A stretch of DNA of 64,000 nt from Nitrospira sp. (GTDB lineage: Bacteria; Nitrospirota; Nitrospiria; Nitrospirales; Nitrospiraceae): positions 4,106,800 to 4,170,799 of the forward strand of contig CP126122.1 in NCBI GenBank assembly GCA_030123565.1, in the 5' to 3' direction. This document shows positions 9,361 through 18,860 of this stretch, one piece after another. The position numbers and the translations under genes are program-made. Every line of letters begins with the position of its first letter. The stretch's first letter is position 1. The notes beneath the pieces were generated by a model. That model ran no database searches, was not told the DNA's origin, and worked only from the letters and a program-made list of their open reading frames with translations.

Positions 9361-10158
9361 TTACGCCTTTTTTCTTTCGCCGGAAGAGCCGGATCTCGTT
9401 GCTTCATTGAGGATGGGAAGCAGGCTCTTCAGTACGTTGGCGACGATCAGACGATACCCTTCGCCTGTCGGGTGAATGCCGTCGGCTTGGTTGAGCCTCT
9501 GCTCTCCTCCCACTCCTTCAAGAAAAAACGGAATGAGCGGAAGCGCATGGGTCGCGGCCAGTTCCCGATACATCGCTTCGAAGCGGATCGTATAGTCTTC
9601 ACCATAGTTCGGCGGGAGTTTCATTCCTGCCAAGAGCACCGGCACGTTGGCTTCCTTGAACCGTCTGATGATGGCATCGAGATGCGAGCGTGTTTCAGAC
9701 AGGCTCAAACCGCGCAACCCATCATTCCCGCCTAACTCAAGGATCACCAGCCGAGGGTTGCCGGTCAGGACCCAGGCGACGCGCCGGAGCCCGCCGGCCG
9801 ATGTGTCCCCGCTGACCCCGGCATTGACCACCTGGTAGTGATACCCTAACGTATCGAGTTGCTTCTGGAGCTGAGCTGGATAGGACTGCTCCGGAGAGAC
9901 GCCGAGTCCCGCGGTCAGGCTGTCGCCAAAGGCGACGATGCGCGGTCGATCGTCCGGCGATGGACGCGGCGCCGTAGCGAGCGGTTCATCGAGAGACGTT
10001 GGTTCGGATACTGGTTTAGATGCGGCAAGGCTGTTCGGCCCGGAGTTGGAGCTGGAGGAGGTCGATTGATCACAGCCGAGCAGTCCGATCCACACGAACA
10101 GGATGACCCAACAGGTCCCCAGACGTGCGGCGAGATGGAGTAGCTTCAGGCAGGTCAT
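9361..10158 (-). CDS. tesA: Arylesterase / TesA-like SGNH hydrolase lipoprotein
   Basis: This 265-aa GDSL/SGNH esterase has block I at residues 77-81 (FGDSL, nucleophile Ser80), the Gly block (NAGVSGDTSAGG), block III (ELGGNDGLRG) and block V (DGIHPTGEGY, supplying Asp and His). TesA-type enzymes are periplasmic thioesterase/lysophospholipase/arylesterases. Unlike E. coli TesA, this one has a lipobox at Cys29 (IGLLGC) followed by a Ser/Asn/Pro-rich linker (about 30-70), so it is likely membrane-tethered. It diverges from the ABC ATPase and FtsX-like permease, which repeats the tesA-ybbA-ybbP association known in proteobacteria. Confidence 0.88.
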   Translation of the reverse strand: MTCLKLLHLAARLGTCWVILFVWIGLLGCDQSTSSSSNSGPNSLAASKPVSEPTSLDEPLATAPRPSPDDRPRIVAFGDSLTAGLGVSPEQSYPAQLQKQLDTLGYHYQVVNAGVSGDTSAGGLRRVAWVLTGNPRLVILELGGNDGLRGLSLSETRSHLDAIIRRFKEANVPVLLAGMKLPPNYGEDYTIRFEAMYRELAATHALPLIPFFLEGVGGEQRLNQADGIHPTGEGYRLIVANVLKSLLPILNEATRSGSSGERKKA

Positions 10159-10219
10159 CGCCTATACAGTATAATATGAAAACCGATCGCGGGAGCAGCA
10201 TCGTCGGGCCCACCGAGCA
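10159..10219. promoter_or_regulatory. Divergent promoter region of tesA and the ABC operon
   Basis: Only 61 bp separate the two divergent starts. The stretch is AT-rich relative to its surroundings and holds an 11-bp palindrome (TATACAGTATA, 10163-10173) overlapping a perfect -10-like TATAAT at 10170-10175. No good -35 is seen for the + strand. It probably holds both promoters; the palindrome may be an operator, but that is unproven. Confidence 0.4.
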
Positions 10220-10924
10220 ATGATCGCCATTCAGCATGTCACGATGCAACTGGACGCCGCAGGCCAGACGGTCACGATTCTTCACGACGTCACGTTGGAC
10301 ATTCCTGAGAAACAAACGGTCGCGATCGTGGGGCCTTCCGGGAGCGGAAAGTCAACGTTGCTCGGACTCATCGCGGGGCTCGATCGACCGACTTCCGGAA
10401 CCATTTGGCTCAACGGCGTCGAGATTACAGGGCTTCGGGAGGAGGCGATGGCGCGGTTGCGCCTGGCCAACGTCGGGTATATTTTTCAATCGTTTCACCT
10501 CATCCCCACCTTGACCGCCTTGGAAAATGTGTCGATCCCGCTCGAACTTGCCGGGGATGCCTGCGCTCGCCGACGGGCCGATGACCTTTTGCAGGCCGTG
10601 GGGCTCGGCCATCGTGTCTCGCATTACCCGGTCCAGCTTTCCGGGGGAGAGCAACAGCGGGTGGCCGTCGCCCGTGCCTTCGCCTGCCGTCCGCCTATTC
10701 TCTTGGCCGATGAACCGACCGGTAATTTAGATTCAGCAACGGGGCAGCAGGTCATTGAGCTGATCATGGCCTTGCACCGAGATGTCGGCACAACTCTGGT
10801 CTTGGTCACGCACGATCACGATTTGGCCGCTTCCATGGAGCGTGTGATCACCCTCCGAGACGGACGGGTCGAGTCCGACCGATTCGCCTATCTCCAACAG
10901 AAGGTGACCGATCACCGAAGATGA
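10220..10924 (+). CDS. ABC transporter ATP-binding protein (YbbA/LolD-like)
   Basis: This 234-aa ABC ATPase has Walker A (GPSGSGKST, about residues 37-45), the signature motif LSGGEQQRVAVARA, Walker B (PPILLADEPTGNLD) and the switch histidine (LVTHDHD). The MacB/LolD subfamily is indicated by the ADEPTGNLD form. It overlaps the permease gene by 4 bp (ATGA, 10921-10924), so the two are co-translated. By analogy with YbbA-YbbP it would power export or mechanotransmission of a lipid or lipoprotein substrate. The exact substrate is unknown. Confidence 0.92.
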   Translation: MIAIQHVTMQLDAAGQTVTILHDVTLDIPEKQTVAIVGPSGSGKSTLLGLIAGLDRPTSGTIWLNGVEITGLREEAMARLRLANVGYIFQSFHLIPTLTALENVSIPLELAGDACARRRADDLLQAVGLGHRVSHYPVQLSGGEQQRVAVARAFACRPPILLADEPTGNLDSATGQQVIELIMALHRDVGTTLVLVTHDHDLAASMERVITLRDGRVESDRFAYLQQKVTDHRR

Positions 10925-13593
10925 TGCCCTTTTGGCTCACCATGGCCCGGCGGGAATTACGGGCCGGCTGGCGGCACTTCCTTTATTTTCTCGCCTGTAT
11001 CGCACTCGGCGTCGGGGCGGTCGTCGGGGTCTCTCTCTTTTCTGCCAATGTCGAGCGAGCGGTCCTCAAAGAAGCGCGTGGATTGCTGGGAGGAGACCTG
11101 GAAATCCGGCTCTCTCGCCCCATTGGGGCGCAGGGTGCCGACGTCCTGCGCGATCTTGCAGAGCAAGGGGTCGGCGCCACCCGCGTCAGCGAATTGGTGG
11201 CGATGGTGGCGCGAGTGGTTCGATCTCAAGGTGCGGCGGAAGTGACGCAGTTGGTCGAGCTGAAGGCAGTCGAAGCAGGGTATCCACTGTATGGAGTCGT
11301 GAAGGTGGAACCCGATCGGCCCCTGATGGAACTGCTGCGCCCTGCCGGAACAAGCTGTCGCGAGGCTTGTCATGGGGCAGTGGTTCAAGAGGCGCTGTTG
11401 ATCCGCCTCGGGTTGGCCGTCGGCGACGCCGTGAAAATCGGACAGACGTCATTCAGGATCACGGGAGTCATCCACACGGAACCAGACCGCATGGCCAACA
11501 TGTTCAGTCTGGGGCCACGGGTGCTGATTTCCCAAGAAGGGCTCACGGCTGCGGATCTCGTCAAACCAGGCAGCCGCCTGCGCGAACGACACCTGCTCAA
11601 ACTGCCCGGTACGGTGGCCCTGTCGCCGCTGCTCTATGAGTTACGTGGTCGCCTTGCCGGAGAGTCCGCACGGGTATCTTCCTATCGGGATGCCCAGCCG
11701 CAGCTCAAACAGTTTCTCGACCAACTGGCCCGGTACTTGGGGCTCGTCGGATTGACGGCGCTGTTTGTCGGCGGAATCGGAGTGGCGCTCTCGATTCAGG
11801 CCTTCATCCGGGAAAAGCTCCAATCGATTGCCATCCTCAAAACACTAGGAGCGGAAACGAAGACGATCATCCAATCCTATTTGGGGCAGGCAATCGGCTT
11901 GGGGCTCTTAGGCAGTGTGATGGGCATCGGTATCGGAATCGCATTGCAGGCGCTGTTGCCGCAGGCGGTCGCGGCACTCCTGGCGACCGATCTCTTGCAG
12001 CAGGTTGAATTTTCTTCCGTCCTCTCGACGGCCGCATTGGCGCCCCTTGTGAAGGGGCTGGGCCTGGGTGTGCTGACCACGCTCTTGTTCAGCCTCTGGC
12101 CGTTGTTGACGATTCGGGACATCAAGCCGGCGGCCATTTTCAGGCGTGAGGTGGAAGGGCCCGGTCGGTCTACCTTGGAAAGCAAGGCGGCCTGGTGGCG
12201 TCGCACGGCCGGCCTGATGACACAGGACCCTGTCCGTACCGTGACGGCGGCAGGCATCGGATTCGGACTTGCCGGGCTTTCCGTCTGGCAGGCCGGTTCC
12301 CTGACCATCGGCGGCCTCTTCATCGGCGGATTGCTGGTGGCTGTCGCGGCGTTGGTGCTGGCGGCGAAGGCGTTGCTCCTAGTGATGCGCTCCCTGCCTG
12401 CTCCTCGTGCACTCGCATGGCGTCAGGCACTGGGCAATATCCAACGTCCCGGCGGTCAAACGCTCGGGATGATGGTGTCGATCGGCGTGGGAGTCATGGT
12501 GATCCTTGCGATCGGCCTCTTGGAGCAGGCATTGGTGCGCCAAGTGGGAGAGAACCGGCCGATCGATTCTCCCACCTTCTTTTTCATCGATATTCAGCCT
12601 GATCAGGCGCAGAATTTCGCCGCGCTGATCCATCGACGCACCGGTGAGCTGGCTCCTCAACTGACACCCCTGGTGCGATCCCGACTGCATGCGATCAACG
12701 GCCAGGCGGTGAAGGCTGAGCGTGAGTCGGAACAGGACGATCAGCCCAATCAAACGAGGGAGGAAAAGCGGAAGTCCTGGTATGTGAACCGTGAATATGT
12801 CCTGACGTTTCTCGATGAGTTGCCCAAGGACAATACGATCGTCAAAGGTACCTGGTGGAAGCCGGGACAGATGTTTGCGCGGCCGCAGGTATCCGTCGAG
12901 GAGGAGGCGGCAAAAAATCTGGGTCTCGACATCGGTGCGACCTTGGACTTGAACATCCAGGGAGCGATCATCCGGGCCGAGGTGAGCAGTATCAGGAAGG
13001 TCGAGTGGGGAAATTTCTCGACCAATTTCTACATGATTTTTTCGCCTGGCTCGTTGGAGGGGGCCCCGATGACCTATGTGGCGACGGTCCGGGTTTCTCC
13101 TTCCGACGAAACTGCGTTGCAGTCTGCCGTGGTGGCCGCATTTCCCAACGTGACCGCCATCAACATCGGCGAGGTATTGAGTAGCTTTGCACGGGTTCTC
13201 GATCGGCTGTCGCTGGCCATTCGCGCGGTGGCCCTGTTTTGTCTGTTGACCGGGGCGCTGGTCATGGCGGCTGCCCTGGCTGCGACGCGTTACCGCCGAT
13301 TGTACGAAGCGGTGATTCTCAAGGCGCTGGGCGCGACCCGTGCGCTGATCGCCCGGTCGTTTGCAGCTGAGTATGCCTTGCTGGGCTGTGTGGCCGGGGT
13401 GATCGGCGTCGTCTTGGCCAGCGCCTTCTCGTGGGCGATTTTGCGGTATGTCTTGGAATTGTCCTGGTCGTTGGAGCCGTCCATGCTCGCCATAGGATTG
13501 TCCTGCACCGTCCTGCTGACGCTTCTTGTCGGTTTTCTCAGTACCTACCACATTCTCGGTCAGCCTCCTCTGACCGTCCTCCGGCAGGAATGA
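10921..13593 (+). CDS. FtsX-like permease (YbbP-type)
   Basis: This 890-aa membrane protein is built like YbbP: an N-terminal helix (about 17-40), a periplasmic domain, a first FtsX block of three helices (about 255-400), a middle pair of helices, a second periplasmic domain and a C-terminal FtsX block of three helices (about 760-885). It forms the membrane part of the ABC complex encoded just upstream (4-bp overlap). The family is linked to lipid or lipoprotein trafficking and to hydrolases such as TesA, encoded divergently here. It is at the end of a two-gene operon, and the next gene is convergent. Confidence 0.9.
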   Translation: MMPFWLTMARRELRAGWRHFLYFLACIALGVGAVVGVSLFSANVERAVLKEARGLLGGDLEIRLSRPIGAQGADVLRDLAEQGVGATRVSELVAMVARVVRSQGAAEVTQLVELKAVEAGYPLYGVVKVEPDRPLMELLRPAGTSCREACHGAVVQEALLIRLGLAVGDAVKIGQTSFRITGVIHTEPDRMANMFSLGPRVLISQEGLTAADLVKPGSRLRERHLLKLPGTVALSPLLYELRGRLAGESARVSSYRDAQPQLKQFLDQLARYLGLVGLTALFVGGIGVALSIQAFIREKLQSIAILKTLGAETKTIIQSYLGQAIGLGLLGSVMGIGIGIALQALLPQAVAALLATDLLQQVEFSSVLSTAALAPLVKGLGLGVLTTLLFSLWPLLTIRDIKPAAIFRREVEGPGRSTLESKAAWWRRTAGLMTQDPVRTVTAAGIGFGLAGLSVWQAGSLTIGGLFIGGLLVAVAALVLAAKALLLVMRSLPAPRALAWRQALGNIQRPGGQTLGMMVSIGVGVMVILAIGLLEQALVRQVGENRPIDSPTFFFIDIQPDQAQNFAALIHRRTGELAPQLTPLVRSRLHAINGQAVKAERESEQDDQPNQTREEKRKSWYVNREYVLTFLDELPKDNTIVKGTWWKPGQMFARPQVSVEEEAAKNLGLDIGATLDLNIQGAIIRAEVSSIRKVEWGNFSTNFYMIFSPGSLEGAPMTYVATVRVSPSDETALQSAVVAAFPNVTAINIGEVLSSFARVLDRLSLAIRAVALFCLLTGALVMAAALAATRYRRLYEAVILKALGATRALIARSFAAEYALLGCVAGVIGVVLASAFSWAILRYVLELSWSLEPSMLAIGLSCTVLLTLLVGFLSTYHILGQPPLTVLRQE

Positions 13594-13650
13594 CGACTGC
13601 TGCGACCCGGCCGTGGCGATGAGATGAAGGGACCGCCTGCGGGGGACTTG

Positions 13651-14142
13651 TCACTTCCGGTCCGGCAACTTGAGATTCACAATGTGCCTGATCCGCCGCT
13701 CCTCTTCACGAAGCAATGCGACGAAGCGAAGCCCGATCCTGTCTTTGCTTCGGGATCGAACGACGGCTCCGTCGATCGTGATGGGAAAGGTGCGGTTCGA
13801 GGGAAGGAACTCCAACTGAAGGCGAGTTCCCAAGGGAAGCGGTCGGTTGCTCCGGATGCGACAACCTCGAATCGAGAGGTCGTCGATCAGGCCTTGAGAG
13901 GCATGTCCGGCCGTCGATGGAACCGCTGTGTGAAACCAGACCGGATACAGGACCGGGACCCGGTCGTAGTTTCGCTGGGTGGGAGGGATGGGGTTCCAGG
14001 TGAGGGCACGAAAGCGAAGCCCGCAAAGCTGGCAGCGGAAGGGAACGACGCGAAACAATGCGAGCAGTCGATCTCGTTGGAACCGATGAGGAGCTGGTCG
14101 AATTTTCGTTGTCCGGCAGCCGGGACAGGACTGTGAGGCCAT
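13651..14142 (-). CDS. PilZ domain protein with N-terminal zinc ribbon
   Basis: This 163-aa protein combines two parts. Residues 7-10 (CPGC) and about 37-40 (CQLC) form two CxxC knuckles that look like a zinc ribbon. Residues about 57-160 form a PilZ domain with the c-di-GMP-binding RxxxR (RNYDR, about 57-61) and DxSxxG (DLSIRG) motifs. It would be a c-di-GMP receptor whose output may run through the zinc-binding part. It is transcribed alone. The window also encodes a GGDEF protein and a second PilZ protein, so c-di-GMP signalling is present. Confidence 0.8.
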   Translation of the reverse strand: MASQSCPGCRTTKIRPAPHRFQRDRLLALFRVVPFRCQLCGLRFRALTWNPIPPTQRNYDRVPVLYPVWFHTAVPSTAGHASQGLIDDLSIRGCRIRSNRPLPLGTRLQLEFLPSNRTFPITIDGAVVRSRSKDRIGLRFVALLREEERRIRHIVNLKLPDRK

Positions 14143-14270
14143 GATAGCTGGTCCTCCGTTGCGAAAGGAGGGGTGCTGTCCTCACCCTAGCCGGTTGTTG
14201 GCATGGGTGACAACCCCTCGATCGGAGGGCCGTCGGAATCGGAGAGACGACTGGGAGGGCGAGCGCCTCG

Positions 14271-16862
14271 TCAGGTGGTCACGTGCGTCAGCACATCTCG
14301 AATCGCGCTTCGGTCGCGCTTGCGAAACAGGACGGCGACATGCAGTTGCTCCAGGTACTGCTCCAGGGTTTTCCCGCCGAGATCGATCTTGCGAGATGTG
14401 AAGAAAGCCCGCACGTCCTGCTCCAATTCCGGGGTTGAAAGGCCGACGATGCCGCCGCACATACGCCGCAGGCCGCTTTTGGGAAACAGCCGGTCCATTC
14501 GCTCCCAATTGCTCTTCACGAACTCCCATGCCTTCTCGCGGATATAGACATTGTGGAGCAGCGCGCTGACGAGGAAGGGCGCATCCTGGGTGCGGATCTC
14601 GTCGGTCAGGGTCTTGGTCAAGGTCCGTTCCAGCAACTCGGGCTTCCGAAAGGCTGCGAGGGAGAAGAGGTAGCGTCGTTCTTCCTGTGGAGTCGCCGCC
14701 TTGCGGAAGCGGTCGAAGAATTCGTCATAGCGAGCCTGATCACCCGTGAAGGCCAGGATCGAGATGAGTGCCGGGATGACGTTGGGGTCGATCTGTCGAG
14801 TTTGCTGACGCCAGGCGGCATAGGCTTCCAACGCCTGGGCTTGGATCTCCCGGTCACGACCCAAGGTCCCCAGGGCGCGAATGATGTCACCGCGCAACTC
14901 CTTCACGAGATCGCGTTCATCCTCACGCGGGCTCCATCCAAGGTCCTGGAAGGCCGGCGCAACACGGTCGCGTACGAAGGCGGCCAGCAGCGGACGGTCC
15001 TCTTCCGTGAGCAGATGGTTGATCGTGGAGCAAGAGCCCAGCAGTACGGCCCAGACATGGGGGTCCTTTTCACCTCTGAAGTGCTCGGTCAAGGCCAGGT
15101 AGTCGACGGGCGGTACCATGCCGGCGATGGTCGAGGCCCAAGTGTCGTTCAAGAGGTTGAATCGTTCGACGGGAGCCAGATGGTGCAGGCCGGTCTGTTG
15201 CAGCCGTGCGAGCAGGTCCTGGCTATAGCGAACGCGATAGAACCCGTGCCCGCCTTCATTCGCCAACACCGAGGTCCAGTCCGTAGGCAGAGGGACAAGG
15301 CTCTCGCGATCGCTCAGCAAGACGCGTTGAGTCTCGGTCCCGTTGGTGGTCGTGATACGCAATTGAATCGGAACCTGCCACTGTTGGGCGCCTGCTTCGG
15401 ACGATGTCGTCGCAGCGTCCTTCGCATAGGTGAAACGACGCTGGGTCAGCTTCAGCGCGGATGGCGAATCGACCTGCAACGAGATCAACGGATAGCCCGG
15501 AGAGAAAATCCACTCGTTCATGAGCGCCGGAACATCCTGCTTCGCGGCCTGGCCAAGAGAGACCCAGAGGTCCGTGGTTTCCGCGTTGCCGTAGGCATGG
15601 GTCGTCAGATACCGGCGGACCCCGTCTCGGAAGACCGTGGGACCGATGTGCTGCTCCAACATGCGCAGGACGGACGCGCCCTTCTCGTAGGTCAGTACGT
15701 CGAACATCGCCTCGGCTTCCTTGGGGGCGCGCACGGGGAATTCAATCGGTCTCGTGCTGATGAGTCCATCCACCGACAGGGCTGCGGCGCGGGCCACGCC
15801 GAAGGCCGTCCAGCGTTCCCATTCCGGTTTCCAGGCATCGACGACCAGCATTTCCATGAACGTGGCGAAGGCTTCGTTGAGCCAGAGCCCGTTCCACCAA
15901 GCCATTGTTACGAGGTCGCCGAACCACATGTGGGCATTCTCGTGGGCGACCACGTCCGCGATCCGTCCCTGTTCCGCGTGGGTGGCGGTTCGTTGATCGA
16001 GCAGCAGCGCGGTTTCGCGAAAGGTGATGGCTCCCAGGTTTTCCATCGCCCCGGAGGCGAAATCGGGAATGGCGATCAGGTCCAGTTTGTCGCCCGGATA
16101 GGGAATGCCGTAATAGTCGGCGAGGAAATTGAGTGAGTAGACAGCGATCTCATGTCCGAACGGGGTCAGGTGCTGCTTACCGGGCACCGACCAGAGCCGG
16201 ACCGGGGTTTGTTTTGCCATGATCGGCGCGGTGGCCTCCAGCCTCCCGACGATGAAGGCCACAAGATAGGTGGACATCTTCATGGACTCCGCGAACCGGA
16301 GGACTCGCTTGCCTCCTTCCTGCCGGTCGTCCACGACCCTGGTATTCGAGATGGCCGTCAGGGTGGGGTCGATGGCCAAGGTGACGGCGAAGACCGCTTT
16401 GAACTGCGGCTCGTCCCAGCAGGGGAAGGCCCGCCGCGCGTCCGTGGCTTCGAATTGTGTCGCCGCGAGATGGTGCGTGATGCCCTGCCCATCCTTGTAG
16501 GTGCTGCGGTAGAAGCCGCGCAGCTTGTCGTTCAACGTGCCGCGGAACGTCAGGGCGAGTTTCCATTCGCCCGGCGGAATGACCGAGGGAAAGGTGATGC
16601 GGCAGCGTTGCAGGTCTTCGTCCATCTGCACGGTCCCTATATGGGGCGGATTGCCTTCACCGGACAGAAGGGCGGACGATACCTCCAGCTCGGCGGCGTT
16701 CAGCACAATGTCTGCAGTGGGTTCGGCTACCGAGAGCGTCACGACCTCGTGGCCTGTGAACGAGTGCGACTGGAGGTCCGGCTCGATCCGCAGGTCGTAG
16801 TGAGAGGGTATGACATGGCGCGGGAGTCGGTACGGATCGTGAGCTGCCGTGGACGAGGTCAT
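14271..16862 (-). CDS. M1 family metallo-aminopeptidase
   Basis: This is a zinc aminopeptidase of the M1 (puromycin-sensitive/PepN-like) family. It shows the substrate-recognition motif GAMENLGAI, the zinc site HENAH with the second Glu 18 residues later in NEAFA, and a C-terminal ERAP1-like helical domain. The ATG at 16862 gives 863 aa and places YRLPRHVIPSHYDL at residues 11-24, where the domain normally begins. A longer start at 17048 would overlap the rpiA stop as ATGA and add 62 residues that include a hydrophobic stretch, so that start cannot be excluded. It is the last gene of the pgi-pgl-glk-rpiA run and likely a cytoplasmic peptide-recycling enzyme. Confidence 0.92.
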   Translation of the reverse strand: MTSSTAAHDPYRLPRHVIPSHYDLRIEPDLQSHSFTGHEVVTLSVAEPTADIVLNAAELEVSSALLSGEGNPPHIGTVQMDEDLQRCRITFPSVIPPGEWKLALTFRGTLNDKLRGFYRSTYKDGQGITHHLAATQFEATDARRAFPCWDEPQFKAVFAVTLAIDPTLTAISNTRVVDDRQEGGKRVLRFAESMKMSTYLVAFIVGRLEATAPIMAKQTPVRLWSVPGKQHLTPFGHEIAVYSLNFLADYYGIPYPGDKLDLIAIPDFASGAMENLGAITFRETALLLDQRTATHAEQGRIADVVAHENAHMWFGDLVTMAWWNGLWLNEAFATFMEMLVVDAWKPEWERWTAFGVARAAALSVDGLISTRPIEFPVRAPKEAEAMFDVLTYEKGASVLRMLEQHIGPTVFRDGVRRYLTTHAYGNAETTDLWVSLGQAAKQDVPALMNEWIFSPGYPLISLQVDSPSALKLTQRRFTYAKDAATTSSEAGAQQWQVPIQLRITTTNGTETQRVLLSDRESLVPLPTDWTSVLANEGGHGFYRVRYSQDLLARLQQTGLHHLAPVERFNLLNDTWASTIAGMVPPVDYLALTEHFRGEKDPHVWAVLLGSCSTINHLLTEEDRPLLAAFVRDRVAPAFQDLGWSPREDERDLVKELRGDIIRALGTLGRDREIQAQALEAYAAWRQQTRQIDPNVIPALISILAFTGDQARYDEFFDRFRKAATPQEERRYLFSLAAFRKPELLERTLTKTLTDEIRTQDAPFLVSALLHNVYIREKAWEFVKSNWERMDRLFPKSGLRRMCGGIVGLSTPELEQDVRAFFTSRKIDLGGKTLEQYLEQLHVAVLFRKRDRSAIRDVLTHVTT

Positions 16863-17044
16863 GATGGTCTTTTTCGTTCGTTCCTTGTTGTGATGTCGCT
16901 TCGTGGCCCCCTCTACCGCTCGTACGAAGAAAACCGATTCAGTTATGGGCCACAGACTCAACCATAGCATCGCTCTGGTGAGCGAGCGCGCGGCAAGGAG
17001 TGCGGTCTGCCGGCGCGTCAGCAACGGGTCGGCGCGCTCGTCGT

Positions 17045-17755
17045 TCATGAACCGGGGGCATGGGTGACGTCGACGCCCTGCGCATGGCCGACGATCAGGA
17101 TGCTGGTGCGCCCGATGAACAGACCGGTTTCGACGATGCCGGGAATCTGGTTGAGTTCCGTTTCGAGGGTGGTTGGGTCGGCGATCGGCGGCAGATGCAG
17201 ATCGAGAATCACATGGCCGGCCTCGGTCTGAAAGGCTTGGCCGTTCCGTTCACGCAGCACCGCCCTACCCCCCGACACTCGTTCGATGTGCAGCGCCGTG
17301 CTACCCCATCCGAACGGAACCACTTCGATCGGTAACGGAAAACTGCCCCCTAGGGCCGGGACGAGCTTCGTGTGGTCCACCATCACGATGAATCGTGTCG
17401 CCGCGGCCGCGACGATTTTCTCCTTAAGTAGGGCGCCTCCGCCGCCTTTCACGAGATTCAGCCTAGGATCGACTTGGTCGGCCCCATCGATGGCGACATC
17501 GATCGTCCAGGCATCATCGGATTCGATGAGGGGGATGCCGGAACGCCTTGCAAGATCGGCGGTGTCGTGGGACGTCGGCACGGCGCTGATCTTCAACCCG
17601 GCTCGAACTCGTTCGCCGAGCGCGATGATCAGATGTTTCGCGGTCGTGCCGGTCCCAAGGCCGACGACCATCCCGTCTCGCACGTAGTCGGTCGCTTTCA
17701 ATGCGGCCTGCCGCTTCTGGGCATCGAGAGAGGACGATGGTACCGAGGTTGTCAT
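17045..17755 (-). CDS. rpiA: Ribose-5-phosphate isomerase A
   Basis: This 236-aa enzyme interconverts ribose 5-phosphate and ribulose 5-phosphate in the pentose phosphate pathway. Family landmarks are VGLGTGTTAKHLI (about residues 31-43), the catalytic region DGADQVDPRLNLVKGGGGALLKEKIVA (Asp, Lys and Glu) and VVPFGW. The length is typical. The start overlaps the glk stop by 4 bp (17752-17755), and it sits in a leftward operon pgi-pgl-glk-rpiA, so sugar-phosphate interconversion is the theme. Confidence 0.95.
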   Translation of the reverse strand: MTTSVPSSSLDAQKRQAALKATDYVRDGMVVGLGTGTTAKHLIIALGERVRAGLKISAVPTSHDTADLARRSGIPLIESDDAWTIDVAIDGADQVDPRLNLVKGGGGALLKEKIVAAAATRFIVMVDHTKLVPALGGSFPLPIEVVPFGWGSTALHIERVSGGRAVLRERNGQAFQTEAGHVILDLHLPPIADPTTLETELNQIPGIVETGLFIGRTSILIVGHAQGVDVTHAPGS

Positions 17756-18837
17756 GATGAAAGGGCGTGGGTGAGTTGTGCCGCGACCGATGCGGCGCCG
17801 AGCAGGGCGGTCTTGTCGTTCGTCACGACCTTCACGGGAATCTGGCCCATCATCCGTTTGTAACGGCCTTTGTTGGTGAAGCCGCGCATGAAGGAGCCGT
17901 CCTGCAGTTTCTTCAGCAGTTTGGGCGCAATGCCGCCGGCGACGTAGACACCGTCCAACGTGAGGGCCTTGAGGGCCAAATTACCGGCCTCCGCGCCATA
18001 GATCGATGCGAACAGATCCAAGGCCTGTTTGGCGATCTCAGCCTGTCCTTTGAGCCCGGCCTCGGCAATCTCGGCGGCCGGATTCCCCACCTTGATCTTT
18101 TCTGCCAGCCAAGTCGGTTCGTTTTTCTTGGTGTCGCGCAGGTATTCGTAGATGGCATGCAGGCCGGGGCCTGAGACGATGCGTTCGTAACTGACGTGGA
18201 GATAGCTGCCGCGCAGGTGGCGAAGCAATTCGATCTCGCTGTCGCTGTTCGGGGCAAAGTCGGTATGGCCACCTTCCGACGGCATAGGGCGGTAGCGGGT
18301 ACCGTCCCAATAGAGGATGCATTCGCCGAGGCCGGTTCCAGCCGCGATCAAGGCCAGCGCCTGTTTCTTTTTTGGCGGAGCGCCCGCGTTCAGGACCACC
18401 AGTTCGTCGGGGCGCAGGAGCAGGATGCCATGGGCGGTGGCTTCGAGATCGTTGAGCAACTGCACCTGGGGGATGTCGAATCGTTGTGCGAGGGCAGCCC
18501 CCTCGATGACCCAGGGAAGATTGGTCGTGCGGCAACGGTTGTCGATGACCGGTCCCGCCACGCCGAAGCAGGCCGCCGTCAATTTGAGCGGTTCGGATGG
18601 CGGCTCTGCTTTCTTCTCGGCCTCTGCTCCGGCCTCAACGTCGGCTCCATCCACGGGATCGTCGTCGATGGACGGTTTGGGCGGCGGAGCGCTGAGGAAT
18701 TCTTCTACGATTTCTTCAAGGGTTTTGTAGTCTGCGCTGTGGAAGCTGTCCTCGCGGACCGGCTCGACCCGTTCGGTCGTCCAGTCATAGAGCGCCAGAT
18801 TGGTTTTTGTGCCTCCGATATCGCCTGCCAGAATCAT
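17752..18837 (-). CDS. glk: Glucokinase
   Basis: This 361-aa glucokinase phosphorylates glucose to glucose 6-phosphate. It begins with the ATP-binding phosphate-1 motif (LAGDIGGTKTNLAL, residues 3-16). GVAGPVIDNRC, the glucose-site stretch LLNDLEATAHG, the phosphate-2 region AAGTGLGE and the C-terminal VYVAGGIAPK all fit the bacterial Glk family. It is about 35-40 residues longer than E. coli Glk because of an acidic, Pro/Ala-rich insert at about 50-88. The gene overlaps rpiA by 4 bp and follows pgl by 23 bp. Confidence 0.93.
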   Translation of the reverse strand: MILAGDIGGTKTNLALYDWTTERVEPVREDSFHSADYKTLEEIVEEFLSAPPPKPSIDDDPVDGADVEAGAEAEKKAEPPSEPLKLTAACFGVAGPVIDNRCRTTNLPWVIEGAALAQRFDIPQVQLLNDLEATAHGILLLRPDELVVLNAGAPPKKKQALALIAAGTGLGECILYWDGTRYRPMPSEGGHTDFAPNSDSEIELLRHLRGSYLHVSYERIVSGPGLHAIYEYLRDTKKNEPTWLAEKIKVGNPAAEIAEAGLKGQAEIAKQALDLFASIYGAEAGNLALKALTLDGVYVAGGIAPKLLKKLQDGSFMRGFTNKGRYKRMMGQIPVKVVTNDKTALLGAASVAAQLTHALSS

Positions 18838-18860
18838 GTATTCCCCTCGCGATAACGTTT

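Noticed and set aside
12379..13551. 390-codon minus-strand frame inside the FtsX-like permease gene
   Set aside because: Composition is Gln/Arg/His-rich, typical of antisense frames; the permease on the + strand is clear.
14553..16136. Long open frame of 527 codons on the + strand inside the aminopeptidase gene
   Set aside because: It is antisense to the M1 aminopeptidase, whose motifs are clear. It has no ribosome binding site or family features and reflects high GC content.
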